A stretch of 64,000 bases of DNA from Cyanobacteria bacterium FACHB-471 (GTDB taxonomy: Bacteria > Cyanobacteriota > Cyanobacteriia > Elainellales > Elainellaceae). Positions 17,749 to 27,834 of the stretch are shown one piece after another. The first letter of the stretch is position 1. Every line of letters starts with the position of its first letter. Where the stretch lies: NCBI GenBank assembly GCA_014695345.1, contig JACJOC010000017.1:234283-298282 (forward strand). Reading direction: 5' to 3'. Both the position numbers and the translations under genes were made by a program. The notes under the pieces are model-generated. The model saw only the letters and a list, made by a program, of their open reading frames with translations. It did not search any database and was not told where the DNA came from.

Positions 17749-19341
17749 ATGCTTCAGAAATCCAAACCTTCCATGACTGAAATTCAACTTGGTGCGATCG
17801 CCATCCTCGCTCTAGGCATCTTCTTTCGATGCACAGCTTTAGGGCAAAAACTCTATTGGTACGACGAAGCTTTCACATCTCTGCGAATCTCTGGCTACAG
17901 CGAAGCAGAGGTGATGCAGCAGGCATTTAACGGCAAGGAAATTACGCCGCAAGAGTTGCAGAAATTTCAGCATCCCAATGATCAAAAAGGCATTTGGGGA
18001 ACGATTCGAGGACTCGCCCAGGAAGAGCCACAGCATCCGCCGCTGTACTACACGCTGATTCGACTGTGGGCGCAATGGGTAGGCAGTTCGGCAGCGGCCG
18101 TAAGAAGTTTGTCTGTAATTTTTAGCTTACTAGTCTTTCCCAGCCTCTACTGGCTTTGCCTGGAGCTATTTGGGTCAACGGATGTGGCATGGTTGGCGAT
18201 TGCCCTGGTTGCGATCTCGCCCCTGCATGTCGTCTTTGCCCAGGAAGCTAGACAGTACAGCCTGTGGACAGTGTTAATTTTGGTAGCCAACGCTGCGTTG
18301 CTTTACGCGATGCGAGTCGATAGCTTTGCCAGTTGGGCGCTTTACGCTGTGACGCTTTCCCTGGGGCTGTATACGTTCCTGTTTTCAGGGCTAGTGGCGA
18401 TCGGGCACAGCATTTATGTGATCGGAGTGGAGCAATTTCGCTGGACGCCAATCTTAGAACATTATCTGCTGGCTTCAATCGTCGCCTTGCTCACATTCGT
18501 GCCCTGGATTTGGGCAGTCGCCACCCGCCACAGTTCCGTGCAAACCACAACTGCCTGGGCAAACCGACCGTCTAGCTGGAAAGCGATCGCCAGAGTTTGG
18601 GCATTGAATTTGAGACGCATCTTTTTCGATGCAGACTTCAAACTTCATTCTCAGTTTGCTTACACAGCCAGTATTTTCGGTGTCTATGCTTTTGTGCTGC
18701 TGTTGGAAATCGGTGCAGTCTACTGGCTCTGGCAATCTACCTCGATTCGGGTTTGGCTATTTGTCTTCACCCTGATTGGCACGACGGCTTTCACAATTCT
18801 GCTACCCGACCTGATTTGGGGCGGACAACGATCCACCGCTACGCGATACGCCATTCCCTGCTACTTGGGCATTCAAATCGCGGTTGCTTATTGCCTGGTA
18901 AACCTACTGGAATCCAATGCTTTTGGTTCATGGCAGCAAGTGTTAGCGCTGGCTGTTTTGGCAGGGGCGATCGCCCTCAGCATTCTCTCTTGCAGCATTG
19001 GCGCTAAAACCCCGATCGGCTGGAATAAGGTCATCAGCTACTACAATCCGCCTATCGCCAAGATCATCAATCAATCGCCACGCCCCCTGCTGATTGCAAA
19101 CACCTCAATGGGGGGGGGTGAAATTTTGTCACTAAGCCGTTTACTGAATCCAAACGTGACGCTTCAACTGACCGTCGAGCCGAACGTGCCCCAGATTCGA
19201 GCAGGCTTTAGTGATGTTTTCTTAATGACTTACTCGCAGTCCTTGCGATCGCAACTCGCAGCACAGCAGCAGGCATCTGTCCAACCTGCTTACCAAGAAC
19301 GAGGTAGAACCTGGCTTTGGCGGCTCACGAGCAAAAACTAG
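17749..19341 (+). CDS. GT39/ArnT-like polytopic glycosyltransferase (530 aa)
   Basis: This is a membrane GT-C enzyme that would use a polyprenyl-phosphate sugar on the periplasmic side. The first extracytoplasmic loop has LYWYDEAFTSLRIS, with the Asp-Glu pair near residue 37 that forms the GT-C catalytic site. A second conserved QEEPQHPPLYY sits near residue 100. About ten hydrophobic segments follow, and the soluble C-terminal domain is small. ATG 17749 is a good start. It faces away from the minus-strand GT4 gene. It probably decorates the polymer or an acceptor lipid, which is inference from context. Confidence 0.8.
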   Translation: MLQKSKPSMTEIQLGAIAILALGIFFRCTALGQKLYWYDEAFTSLRISGYSEAEVMQQAFNGKEITPQELQKFQHPNDQKGIWGTIRGLAQEEPQHPPLYYTLIRLWAQWVGSSAAAVRSLSVIFSLLVFPSLYWLCLELFGSTDVAWLAIALVAISPLHVVFAQEARQYSLWTVLILVANAALLYAMRVDSFASWALYAVTLSLGLYTFLFSGLVAIGHSIYVIGVEQFRWTPILEHYLLASIVALLTFVPWIWAVATRHSSVQTTTAWANRPSSWKAIARVWALNLRRIFFDADFKLHSQFAYTASIFGVYAFVLLLEIGAVYWLWQSTSIRVWLFVFTLIGTTAFTILLPDLIWGGQRSTATRYAIPCYLGIQIAVAYCLVNLLESNAFGSWQQVLALAVLAGAIALSILSCSIGAKTPIGWNKVISYYNPPIAKIINQSPRPLLIANTSMGGGEILSLSRLLNPNVTLQLTVEPNVPQIRAGFSDVFLMTYSQSLRSQLAAQQQASVQPAYQERGRTWLWRLTSKN

Positions 19342-19492
19342 CCTCAGTTCAAGGAATCCGTCCCATAGCTTCTGAACAAGCAGACAGAATTAGAATTGGG
19401 AACCTTAAAGGGTAACCAGCTTGAATCTTTCAATTCAAATTCATCTTGAGTCTTCAATTAACTAATGCATTTCGCATTCTAGAAAAGGATTT

Positions 19493-20494
19493 ATGCAATC
19501 GCGCGGACTCTATACCTTGGCAAATGATCGGGTCTATGACCAACTCATTGCCCTGCTTAATAGCATCGAAGCAAACGTTAGTTCAAATATTCCTATTCTG
19601 GTTATTCCTTTTGATCATCAGATTGAGAGAATCACTCAAGAAATAGAATTCAGACCTAATGTAAAACTTTTTCAAGACTGGAACTCAATTCAACGCTGGG
19701 AAGACTTTGCTCGGCAGGTTTGGACAGCCCATCCTATCGCCCAATCTCAATGGCTAACTCGTTTGCCAGCAAAAAATATAGGGCTGCATCGCAAATTTGT
19801 TACTTTTGACGGACCGTTCGACCAGTTCGTATTTTACGACGCAGACAGTCTAGCGATGAAGCCGATTGACGACATATTTGAAAAGCTAAATACCTACGAT
19901 TTTGTATTTAATGATTGGGAACATAACAAACCAGAGGGGCAGACTGCCCTTGATTTAGCATTAGCAACTCAAACAGGTTGCTACCCTGAAACTCAGGTTA
20001 GAACTAAACTGCATTGCTCTAGTTTCTTTGGCTCAAAACGAGGCATTTTTGCGGAGCAAGAACTATTAGCTCTAAAGCAAAAACTGATTGACTGCCAGGA
20101 AGTATCTTGGGTTCCTCGATGGTGGGATGATGCTTTTCTGTTTAACTATTTGACCTTGAGAAGCGATCGCCCCCAATTTAACTTTACGCTGAGTCCCAAC
20201 GCGCAGGAACGGACTGGCAACTGTGCTGATGCCGATCCTTTCGTCAACATTAATAACGTTCTTTACAATGAACAAGGCTTAAAGCCAATTCATCGCTTGC
20301 ACTACATGAATTACTCTCCAGAAGACTTTTTCTGCCTGAGCAAAGGAGAGGATGTCGATGTATGCTACAGAGAAATCTTTTTACATTACCGTTTCTTAAA
20401 ACAACCCGATCAAGAGCCCAAACATTTACAAGCGGTCAACTTTCCGACTCAATTGGGTCGCTACATCCAAAAAATTTCTCAAAAACTCAGGTAA
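19493..20494 (+). CDS. GT-A-like putative glycosyltransferase (Npun_R2821/R2822-like, 333 aa)
   Basis: The opening GLYTLANDRVYDQLIALLNS and the internal FVFYDADSLAMKPID near residue 115 give the architecture of a nucleotide-sugar-dependent GT-A protein of the GT8-like kind, with DAD as the metal motif. The sequence resembles a cyanobacterial group that I recall as the Npun_R2821/Npun_R2822 family, whose function is not established. AAAGGAT precedes ATG 19493. It converges with the rhamnosyltransferase-like gene, with 12 bp between the stops. The enzymatic role is inferred from fold motifs and from the polysaccharide locus around it. Confidence 0.6.
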   Translation: MQSRGLYTLANDRVYDQLIALLNSIEANVSSNIPILVIPFDHQIERITQEIEFRPNVKLFQDWNSIQRWEDFARQVWTAHPIAQSQWLTRLPAKNIGLHRKFVTFDGPFDQFVFYDADSLAMKPIDDIFEKLNTYDFVFNDWEHNKPEGQTALDLALATQTGCYPETQVRTKLHCSSFFGSKRGIFAEQELLALKQKLIDCQEVSWVPRWWDDAFLFNYLTLRSDRPQFNFTLSPNAQERTGNCADADPFVNINNVLYNEQGLKPIHRLHYMNYSPEDFFCLSKGEDVDVCYREIFLHYRFLKQPDQEPKHLQAVNFPTQLGRYIQKISQKLR

Positions 20495-20506
20495 ACGCTT
20501 CTAGTA

Positions 20507-21406
20507 CTATACCTGCCTGGAAAAATTGAATTTAACCTTCCTCAAGGTACGCACTGTAGAGGGAGAAATAATATTAGAAATCTTTCTTGTTTTGACCTTC
20601 AAAGTATCCCATTCCTTGTTGCTTCTCACAACATTCAGAATCTCTACAGTCATCCTCTTTAGACTCTTGAGCCTGCTGCTTTTAGGGAAATCCAGGCTAA
20701 CTGCAAAATTTGAACCAAGGCGGTTAACGGGCTGCCATGCAGCACTGACATCAAAGTTGGTTCGCACATTATTACCATGAGCCACCATTAACCAAACAGG
20801 TTCAGCTACAATCTGGCAAGTTTTATAGTTGCTAATTTCAGTATGACCGTATTCAAGAACGGTTTTGAAATCGCCTTGATAGGATTCGATCAACGTATGG
20901 AATGGCGAAGTCAACCATTCTCTCAGATAAAGCTTTTGTTCGCTAACTCGATACAAATAGCCGAACGGAAAGTTAATAAATTCGAATTCTTGCTTCCTAA
21001 ATTGGTTTTGAACTAGCTGCAAGAAATCTTTCGAAATTGCATCGTCGCTATCTAAGCTAGTCGTAATCAAGTACTTGCAATTCTGATCTGTGTGTTCTCT
21101 AACTACTTGCCTAACCGAGTTTAGCAATGTCTCCCGACTCTCTATGTAGATGGGAACAAGCTGAGTTATTGAGCAATATTTTTCAACTCTCTCTTTAAAC
21201 TGAGTCGGTAAGGCTGCATCTAGAAGCATCAACCAGGTAAAATTCCTGTTGGTCTGTGCTGTGATGGACGGAAGGCAGATCTGCTCGAACAAGGCAAACC
21301 TTCTGCTGAGGAACTCTGGCTCGTTGCGATCGCTTCTAGGACGCGAAATCTGCCAGTCCACGTTCATCCGAGTGACGACAAAGTGCTTAAATCCCTGGGT
21401 CTGCAT
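20507..21406 (-). CDS. Putative rhamnosyltransferase-family protein (299 aa)
   Basis: The layout matches the family annotated as putative rhamnosyl transferase (PF11316 type). It has an opening in which a short HFVVTRMNVDW is followed by RRFALFEQICLPSITAQTN, then a strand TWLMLLDA and the metal-binding-like TSLDSDDAISKDFL near residue 118. The C-terminal third is basic. ATG 21406 has no strong ribosome site. The name rhamnosyl is a database label and the true donor is not shown by sequence. It is the only gene on the minus strand in this part of the locus. Confidence 0.65.
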   Translation of the reverse strand: MQTQGFKHFVVTRMNVDWQISRPRSDRNEPEFLSRRFALFEQICLPSITAQTNRNFTWLMLLDAALPTQFKERVEKYCSITQLVPIYIESRETLLNSVRQVVREHTDQNCKYLITTSLDSDDAISKDFLQLVQNQFRKQEFEFINFPFGYLYRVSEQKLYLREWLTSPFHTLIESYQGDFKTVLEYGHTEISNYKTCQIVAEPVWLMVAHGNNVRTNFDVSAAWQPVNRLGSNFAVSLDFPKSSRLKSLKRMTVEILNVVRSNKEWDTLKVKTRKISNIISPSTVRTLRKVKFNFSRQV

Positions 21407-21794
21407 CAGTTACCTCACTTTAGTTAGAAAAACTGATTGCCTTGAATGGCTTAAAGCTGCCGCTGACGTTAAATTCTTCTCAACTTAGTTAACATTTGCT
21501 AAGACCGCATCCCCACTAGGGAAGGTTCCTCAGCTTAATTTTGGGTTTGCACAACCAGGGTTGTATGCCTAGGAGCGAGGCTATGCGACCGTAGAATTCT
21601 TACGAGCACCGATTAAGCTCTGTTGCTTAATCCACAAGGCTTCTCGGCAATCATCTAAAGAATCGGGTCTGTTGGGTTGGCTAATATACGTGAGGAACCT
21701 GGCGATCAGGCTTAAGCTGCAAAACCAGAGCAATTGACCAACCATAGTCTGACTGTTGATCCCCCTTTCATTAATCTGTCCACAATTCAAACAG
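21407..21794. other. Gene-free stretch of 388 bp before the last GT2 gene
   Basis: I see no convincing ORF, repeat or RNA here. A minus-strand frame at 21581-21790 has unlikely composition and no ribosome site. The stretch must carry the divergent promoters of the rhamnosyltransferase-like gene and the GT2 gene, but I could not assign boxes. Confidence 0.5.
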
Positions 21795-22760
21795 ATGCCT
21801 AAAGTTAGTGTTTGTATTCCTACCTACAATCGAGAGAAACTGCTGCCGATCGCCATTCAAAGCGTGCTTCAGCAAACTCTCCAAGATTTTGAACTGATTA
21901 TTTGTGATGATGGCTCAACCGACACCACGGCTGAGATCGTGACTCAAATCGATGACCGTAGAATTCACTACGTTCGGCATCCTCGAAACATTGGCAAGAG
22001 CAATAACATGCGCTCTGGTTTTGAAGCTGCCAGTGGTGAATATTTTATTAAATTTGATGATGACGATCGCCTCACGCCTGACTTCCTGGCACGAACTGCG
22101 ACGATTTTAGACGAACAGCCCGACGTAGATTTTGTTGGTACCGATCACTGGGTAATCGACATTAATAATGCGCGAGATCCGCAAGTGACAGACGACAATT
22201 CCCAGAAGTGGGGGCGCACCAATTTATCAGCTGGGATCATCCCAAACTTACTAGAAGTTGTATTTGTGCAGCAAAGTTTTCAAATTGGCGCAACCTTGTT
22301 TCGGCGGCAAGTTTTAGCAGAACAGGGCTACATGCGTCCTAATATTCAAAACTGCGAAGACAATGATTTGCTGGTGCGTTTGGCTCTGGCAGGTAAAAAG
22401 GGTTATTACTTACCAGAGCGGCTAATGGAATATCGCTTTCATGCTCAGCAACAGGGCATTGGACGAGCGATTCCCTACTTAAAAGACAAAATCCAATACC
22501 TGGAGAATTTTCAATTTGAGTCAGAAAAACTAGAGCAGATTAGGCGATCGCGTCTTGCTGAATCTCAGCTTCTTTTGGGATTGCGTCTGATCGAGACGGG
22601 CGAGACACAAGCCGGAAAGGCGCTAGTGCGGGTTGGTCAATCTGCTTCTCGTCCTAAAGCTTTAGTGGGACTGGCTCTATCTTTCTTGCCCATGACTTTA
22701 AGAAAACCCACGTTTCATCTATTGAGACAAGTACAATCTCAGTCGATTAGTCCAATTTGA
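21795..22760 (+). CDS. GT2 family glycosyltransferase (321 aa)
   Basis: This is a GT-A transferase with the standard motifs: KVSVCIPTYNREKLLPIAIQ at the start, the nucleotide site CDDGSTDTT near residue 39, and the metal site IKFDDDDRL near residue 89. CEDNDLLVRLAL near residue 192 carries the probable base. I chose ATG 21795, since the longer frame from TTG 21756 only adds residues before the first strand. It is the last gene of the polysaccharide locus. The next gene is 100 bp away and unrelated. The sugar is unknown. Confidence 0.85.
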   Translation: MPKVSVCIPTYNREKLLPIAIQSVLQQTLQDFELIICDDGSTDTTAEIVTQIDDRRIHYVRHPRNIGKSNNMRSGFEAASGEYFIKFDDDDRLTPDFLARTATILDEQPDVDFVGTDHWVIDINNARDPQVTDDNSQKWGRTNLSAGIIPNLLEVVFVQQSFQIGATLFRRQVLAEQGYMRPNIQNCEDNDLLVRLALAGKKGYYLPERLMEYRFHAQQQGIGRAIPYLKDKIQYLENFQFESEKLEQIRRSRLAESQLLLGLRLIETGETQAGKALVRVGQSASRPKALVGLALSFLPMTLRKPTFHLLRQVQSQSISPI

Positions 22761-22859
22761 TCTACTTAGGAGTACGATCTTAAAAGCAAGGTTTGGCGAT
22801 CGCCTTGAAATAGCAACTCCGCCAAACAAGCAAAGACAAACCCTCCGGCTGAGGTCTTA

Positions 22860-23222
22860 ATGGAGATTCGGGAACAGCTAAGCCAGCAGCGCGTAAAATA
22901 CATCATCAGTAGCTATCAGCTGAGCGGCAATGAAGTAGATAGATTCAATACCTATCTGGATGAACTTCTGCAAATTTATCCACCGCCCCTGATCGAGCTA
23001 GCCTTGGTTGAAACGCTGGTCGATCAATGGTCAAGCGTTCCAATGCTGAGAGGGGTTGAGTTTTTAACTCAGTCTCATAACAAACTCAAAACTTGGGAAA
23101 ATCAGCCGATTGTTAGCACCATTACCCCATCTCAGTTTCAGCAAATTGCTGGACTCGACCCGACTCCCGTGTTTGGCTCTACCGAATTGCCGCCAACTCG
23201 CCCGATTATGCGCCCCTCATAG
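22860..23222 (+). CDS. Conserved-looking hypothetical protein (120 aa)
   Basis: I do not recognise the family. The first 85 residues are predicted helical (IREQLSQQRVKYIISSYQLS and following), and the last 25 are proline-rich (FGSTELPPTRPIMRPS). No membrane segment or signal is present. The ATG at 22860 is preceded by a weak GGCTGAGG-like sequence. Its final six bases overlap the end of comF on the other strand, so transcription from the two genes collides. Codon use resembles its neighbours. Confidence 0.6.
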   Translation: MEIREQLSQQRVKYIISSYQLSGNEVDRFNTYLDELLQIYPPPLIELALVETLVDQWSSVPMLRGVEFLTQSHNKLKTWENQPIVSTITPSQFQQIAGLDPTPVFGSTELPPTRPIMRPS

Positions 23223-23930
23223 GCTGCTTTGAGTTTTATGCTCAAGCTTGTTTTGGGTTTCCATGATGGGTTTAGCGATCGCCACCAACCCCACCACTTC
23301 GATCGCATGATGATGCAGGATTTGCATTGCAGAGCGAGCCGTTGCCCCCGTCGTATAGACATCATCCAGCAACAGCACCGCAGATGAGCGATGGCGCTGA
23401 AGCTCCTTACCCACCCGAAATGCGTCGCTCAAATTTTCCTCTCGCGCTGTTGCAGACAGAGTAAATTGCGCTTCCGTCGAACGAATCCGCTCTAGACCTC
23501 GCCGTTGTAGAGGCAAACCTGCGAATTCGCAAAAATGTTTTGCCAGCAGTTCAGCCTGGTCATACCCCCGCTGCTGCTTTTTGGCAGCGTACATTGGAAT
23601 AGGCACGACCGTCGGCTTTTGACGCAGCATTTTTTGCTGGGATGACTCTAGCCAATCCTGAGCTAACCAATGTCCCAAAGGGCGTGCTAGACGAGGTTGG
23701 TTGTCATATTTGAGGGTGGCGATCGCCCGTTTCAGCGCCCCACCGTACACCCCCCACGCAAACAAGGGCAGTGGTTCCTGCCACTGAGCGTCGCTGCCTT
23801 GACATCGTTGAATCTGCCGTTGACACCCCTGGCACAGTTCCCCTGGGGTAGACCGTTGACAAAGCGAACAGCCCAACTCCAAAAACAAATTCAGCAACCC
23901 ACTCAAACTCTGCACCCACCCCTCCCCCAT
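23217..23930 (-). CDS. comF: ComF family phosphoribosyltransferase-like protein (237 aa)
   Basis: ComF proteins help bring transformed DNA into the cytoplasm in competent bacteria. Here the N-terminal zinc finger is visible as LGCSLCQR then CQGCQR, followed by the phosphoribosyltransferase domain with its PRPP loop VLLLDDVYTTGAT near residue 195. The conserved YDQAELLAKHF lies about residue 122. I chose ATG 23930; the TTG at 23978 would add 16 residues before the conserved start. Length fits the family. It is compatible with natural transformation in this organism, but that is not shown here. The stop overlaps the neighbouring gene. Confidence 0.85.
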   Translation of the reverse strand: MGEGWVQSLSGLLNLFLELGCSLCQRSTPGELCQGCQRQIQRCQGSDAQWQEPLPLFAWGVYGGALKRAIATLKYDNQPRLARPLGHWLAQDWLESSQQKMLRQKPTVVPIPMYAAKKQQRGYDQAELLAKHFCEFAGLPLQRRGLERIRSTEAQFTLSATAREENLSDAFRVGKELQRHRSSAVLLLDDVYTTGATARSAMQILHHHAIEVVGLVAIAKPIMETQNKLEHKTQSSL

Positions 23931-24101
23931 TTGTAGTAGGCAGACACCCTGCGATTCCGAGTAGAATGCGGGTAACAAATCTATAGTTCCACTTTCTGCT
24001 GTGCGATCTAATATGTTTGTTATCTCGTTTCATCGCAAACCCTAGTAAGTTCCCTCTCGCAACCGCAAAACATTAACAAAGGACAGCTAACACAATTGCA
24101 C

Positions 24102-24629
24102 ATGGCTCTGATCAAGCAAAACCGAGACTTACCGACTATTAACGAACGAATTCGCTTTCCAAAAATTAGGGTTATAGATACAGATGGTGGGCAGCTAGGA
24201 ATTATGGTGCCCCGCGATGCCCTGAAAATGGCAGAGGAAAAAGAGCTGGATTTGGTGCTTGTCAGCGACAAGGCAGACCCGCCAGTTTGCCGGATCATGG
24301 ACTACGGCAAGTTTAAGTTTGAGCAGGAAAAGAAAGCGCGGGAAGCCCGGAAGAAGCAGCACACTTCTGACGTAAAAGAAGTGAAAATGCGATACAAGAT
24401 TGAAGATCACGACTATCACGTTCGGGTAAATCAGGCAGAAAAGTTTCTTAAAGCAGGCGATAAAGTTAAAGCCACGATCATGTTCCGGGGTCGAGAGATC
24501 CAGCACAGTGACCTGGCAGAAACCCTGTTGATGAGGATGGCAACCGATTTGCAAGAAGTTGCTGAACTTCAGCAAGCTCCAAAACGTGAAGGGCGCAACA
24601 TGATGATGATGCTCTCTCCCAAGAAGTAG
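24102..24629 (+). CDS. infC: Translation initiation factor IF-3
   Basis: IF-3 binds the 30S subunit and enforces correct start-codon and initiator-tRNA pairing. The protein (175 aa) has the N-terminal domain with [17 protein letters not shown], the linker of charged residues ([11 protein letters not shown]) and the C-terminal domain with [13 protein letters not shown] and the ending [12 protein letters not shown] chose ATG 24102 over TTG 24096, since the first residues then match the usual cyanobacterial start. No ribosomal protein genes (rpmI, rplT) follow, so it is apart from the classical infC operon. A strong hairpin lies 50 bp after the stop. Confidence 0.95.
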   Translation: MALIKQNRDLPTINERIRFPKIRVIDTDGGQLGIMVPRDALKMAEEKELDLVLVSDKADPPVCRIMDYGKFKFEQEKKAREARKKQHTSDVKEVKMRYKIEDHDYHVRVNQAEKFLKAGDKVKATIMFRGREIQHSDLAETLLMRMATDLQEVAELQQAPKREGRNMMMMLSPKK

Positions 24630-24679
24630 GAATACTGCTTGCCTGGCGACACAGGAAGTGGTGAAACCATAGGGATTGT

Positions 24680-24706
24680 GGACGTGGAAGTTGGACTTTC
24701 ACGTCC
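24680..24706. terminator. Hairpin downstream of infC
   Basis: Arms GGACGTGGAAGT (24680-24691) and ACTTTCACGTCC (24695-24706) pair over 12 positions, one of them G-U, around a 3-nt loop. It begins 51 bp after the infC stop, as expected for a terminator stem, but no T-run follows it. A regulatory or RNA-stabilising stem is an alternative. Confidence 0.6.
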
Positions 24707-24798
24707 AAATTTGTTCATCAGAAAATAGCTATGAAAGCTCCAAGGCGTGCTTATATGATAAGCATTGACAAAAAGCTGTAAGGGCAGGGCAAGACTGC

Positions 24799-27700
24799 AT
24801 GAATCTGAATGGGTGGTGGTCTGCTGCGAGTCAAAACGCAGCCCAATGGAGGTGGTTGCAGTGGTTTAACCTCCGTCCAGAGGAAAGCGAGCGAACATTC
24901 CTCATGTTTGCTTTTTACACCGCTACGTCTATCGGTATTCTCTGGTTGGAGGTCAGTGCCGCAGCACTATTTTTGGGCGAATACGGGGCTGACTCCCTAC
25001 CCTGGATTTATATTGCCAGTGCCGGAATTGGGACGGGTTTAGGATTTGTCTACTCGCTGATGCAGAAGTTTTTGCCGCTGCGTCGGGTGATCGTAATCAT
25101 TGCGGTGCTAATGGCGATGCCGCTGTTTATCTTTCGTCTAGGGCTGAATCCAGCTTTTTTGGGCGGGTATACCATCTTCTTAATGCGGCTTTGGCTGGAA
25201 GCAATCTATGTTCTAAATGAACTCAACACTTCCATTACAGCTAATCAGCTATTTAACATCCGGGAAATTAAACGCACTTATCCTTTAATCAGCAGCGGTA
25301 TTTTGGCGGCTGATGTGTTGAGCGGATTTTCTTTGCCACTCTTGCAGTCCTGGATCGGACTCTCTAACGTTATTTTGTTGGCAAGTTTGATGCTGCTGGT
25401 TGGGGCGGGGATCTTGTTTTATCTCAGTGAGGCATACCAGCAAGCCTTTCCTGACTCTCTCAAGCGTAGATTGCAGGAAACTCAACATGACTTTACGGCG
25501 CGTCGTCTACGAGGTCCGCTTCAGCGCTATGTCATTTTGATCGTCGCTTTTTTTGTGATGGCGCAGATTTTGTCGCTGCTGGTTGATTTTCAATATCTCA
25601 GTCAGCTAGAGCAAAACCTGAGCGTTTCCGATATTGCGGCTTTTTTGGCATTATTCAGCGGCATTCTCGGCATCTTTGAGCTGATTACACAGTGGTTTAT
25701 TTCAGGGCGAGCAATTGAGCGGTTGGGGGTGTTTGCGATCGCCATTCTCCCCCCGGCCCTGCTCACGGTGCTCAGCTTTCTCTCCTCCATCGACCTGCTG
25801 CGGCTATTTTGGGGCGTCATCATTCTCAAGTTTTTAGATGAACTGCTGCGCTACACGCTGCTAGCGAGCATTGGCCCGGTTCTCTTTCAACCCATTCCCG
25901 ATACGGTTCGCAGTCGCATTCAGTCTACAGTTCGGGGGATTGCTGAACCGATTTCTTCAGGCTTAACTGGCGCTGGAATCTTAATTACCATCTGGCTTTG
26001 TCAGCGGCTTTTTCCTAACGTAGACGCTAATCTATTTCAAAACCTGGAGAGCCGAGTCTTTCTATTTCAAATTTTCATTTTTGCAGGGGTCTGGCTGGGA
26101 GCCGTTCTGCTGTTGCGCTCTAGATATCTAGGGCTGCTGGTACTTAGTGCTGAACGGGGACAGCTGAGCCTATCAGATGTAGATTTGCGAACATTTAAGC
26201 GAGCGGTTGTGGAAGCGCTCGATCGCCCTGGTACTGAGGCGGACAAACATTCTTGCATTGAGTTACTCGCCCATATCGATCCCAAAAATGTTGGCGAGGT
26301 GCTGTCTCCGCTTCTGCCAAATATGTCTCCTGCTTTGCAGCGTCAGAGTTTGGAGACAATGCTCAACTTTCCCAATCCGATTTACCTGGATCGAGTCAGG
26401 GCGTTAATTCAGCAATCTGACTTGCAGCCAGAAGTTTTGGCAGTTGCTTTGCGCTATGTCTGGCTGACGGAACCCGATCCAGATATGCAGGAGTTGCGAC
26501 CTTATCTGAAGTCGGAGGTTGACCCAGTTGTGAGAGGAACAGCCGCTTCTCTCATGCTCAGGCGTGGCAACCCTCGCCAAAAGGCAGAAGCAACGGATAC
26601 GCTGCGACGAATGTTGACCCATATGCGGGAACGAGAACGGGTGATGGGCTGTCGGGCGCTAGGTGAGGCAGTTTATTTGCAAGCGCTGCGGCTGTATATC
26701 AGACCGCTACTGCAGGATCAGTCGTTGCGGGTGAGGTGCGCTTTGCTGGAGGCGATCGCCGCCACTCACTTAGAGGAGTACTATCCTTCACTCCTGCGCG
26801 GACTGCACTACAAATCTACTCGTGAGGCGGCAATGCGGGCGCTGGTGCGTCTAGAAAATGACGCGATCCCAATGCTAATCGAACTGGCAGAAGACGTTCG
26901 CAAACCGGAGCTAATCAGAACCTATGCGCTGACGGCAATTGGTCAAATTGGCACGATAGAAGCATTGAATGCACTGGTCGCTCAACTGATGACTGCCTGG
27001 GGAGCAACTCGTCGCAACATTCTGCGAATTCTGCTGAAGCTACCGCAGGAGATTGGCATTGATGCAGTTGCCGATATCTTAGGGCGAAGCGGGGTTGAGA
27101 ATCTAATTAATCAGGAATTGCTGTTCATTGGGCAAGTTTACGCAGCCCTGCTGGACTTGACTCCAGAAAGAGTGTCTGGGCGCGAAGCAGATTTGCTGCG
27201 GCGATCGCTGAATGATGCTCAGGTCGATGCATTCGAGCGGCTATTTCTGCTGATGCGGTTTCTCTATCCTTCTAGCGCAATTCAGGCAGCATCCTTTAAC
27301 CTCCAGTCTGACTCCCACGACAGCATGGCAAGAGGGCTGGAAATTTTGGATAATACCCTCGACATTCCCAGTAAACGAGCCCTGTTGAGCATCCTCGATC
27401 GCCGCTCTACACTTGAGAAGCTGGAAAGTTTAGCAGAGATTATGCCTTACACGCCGATGTCGCCCAGTCAGCGGTTACGGCACTTATTGGAGCTACGCAG
27501 CTTTTTGTCAGACTGGACGCTATCCTGCTGTTTTCACCTGGCCCGTCAAGCCCGCTGGAGCGTCACTTCAGAGCAAACCCTGTCTTGCTTGCGCCACCCG
27601 ACAGGGTTTGTGCGGGAAGCTGTGCTAACTTACCTGAAAGTTGCTTCACCCAGAGTGCTGCCAGAACTGCTGCCGCTGTTGCAGAACGATCCAGATCGTT

Positions 27701-27834
27701 TGGTTGCAGCTCAAGTACGCCAAATGATGGCAGAATTAGGGCTTGAGCCATTGAACGCTGCAATTTCTGGTGTTGAGGGGCAGTCAAATGGTGCGGTACG
27801 GTTGCCCGGTCATTCTGGGCTTGAGCCGATCTAG
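24799..27834 (+). CDS. NTT/MFS-like transporter domain fused to HEAT-type repeats (1011 aa)
   Basis: The first 460 residues contain about 12 hydrophobic segments. They resemble the nucleotide-transporter (NTT/Npt) and related MFS-like proteins (for example the N-terminal RPEESERTFLMFAFYTATSI). From about residue 475 to 990 the protein is a soluble solenoid of helical HEAT/ARM-type repeats (AMRALVRLENDAIPMLIELA, TYALTAIGQIGTIEALNALV). ATG 24799 follows a moderate GGGCAGGGC. It is followed by the cNMP-domain gene, 173 bp away, and in other cyanobacteria I believe such domains may occur in one protein. The transported substrate is not predictable. Confidence 0.7.
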   Translation: MNLNGWWSAASQNAAQWRWLQWFNLRPEESERTFLMFAFYTATSIGILWLEVSAAALFLGEYGADSLPWIYIASAGIGTGLGFVYSLMQKFLPLRRVIVIIAVLMAMPLFIFRLGLNPAFLGGYTIFLMRLWLEAIYVLNELNTSITANQLFNIREIKRTYPLISSGILAADVLSGFSLPLLQSWIGLSNVILLASLMLLVGAGILFYLSEAYQQAFPDSLKRRLQETQHDFTARRLRGPLQRYVILIVAFFVMAQILSLLVDFQYLSQLEQNLSVSDIAAFLALFSGILGIFELITQWFISGRAIERLGVFAIAILPPALLTVLSFLSSIDLLRLFWGVIILKFLDELLRYTLLASIGPVLFQPIPDTVRSRIQSTVRGIAEPISSGLTGAGILITIWLCQRLFPNVDANLFQNLESRVFLFQIFIFAGVWLGAVLLLRSRYLGLLVLSAERGQLSLSDVDLRTFKRAVVEALDRPGTEADKHSCIELLAHIDPKNVGEVLSPLLPNMSPALQRQSLETMLNFPNPIYLDRVRALIQQSDLQPEVLAVALRYVWLTEPDPDMQELRPYLKSEVDPVVRGTAASLMLRRGNPRQKAEATDTLRRMLTHMRERERVMGCRALGEAVYLQALRLYIRPLLQDQSLRVRCALLEAIAATHLEEYYPSLLRGLHYKSTREAAMRALVRLENDAIPMLIELAEDVRKPELIRTYALTAIGQIGTIEALNALVAQLMTAWGATRRNILRILLKLPQEIGIDAVADILGRSGVENLINQELLFIGQVYAALLDLTPERVSGREADLLRRSLNDAQVDAFERLFLLMRFLYPSSAIQAASFNLQSDSHDSMARGLEILDNTLDIPSKRALLSILDRRSTLEKLESLAEIMPYTPMSPSQRLRHLLELRSFLSDWTLSCCFHLARQARWSVTSEQTLSCLRHPTGFVREAVLTYLKVASPRVLPELLPLLQNDPDRLVAAQVRQMMAELGLEPLNAAISGVEGQSNGAVRLPGHSGLEPI

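Noticed and set aside
21581..21790. 69-aa minus-strand ORF before the last GT2 gene
   Set aside because: It has no ribosome site or family features and overlaps the probable promoter of the GT2 gene.
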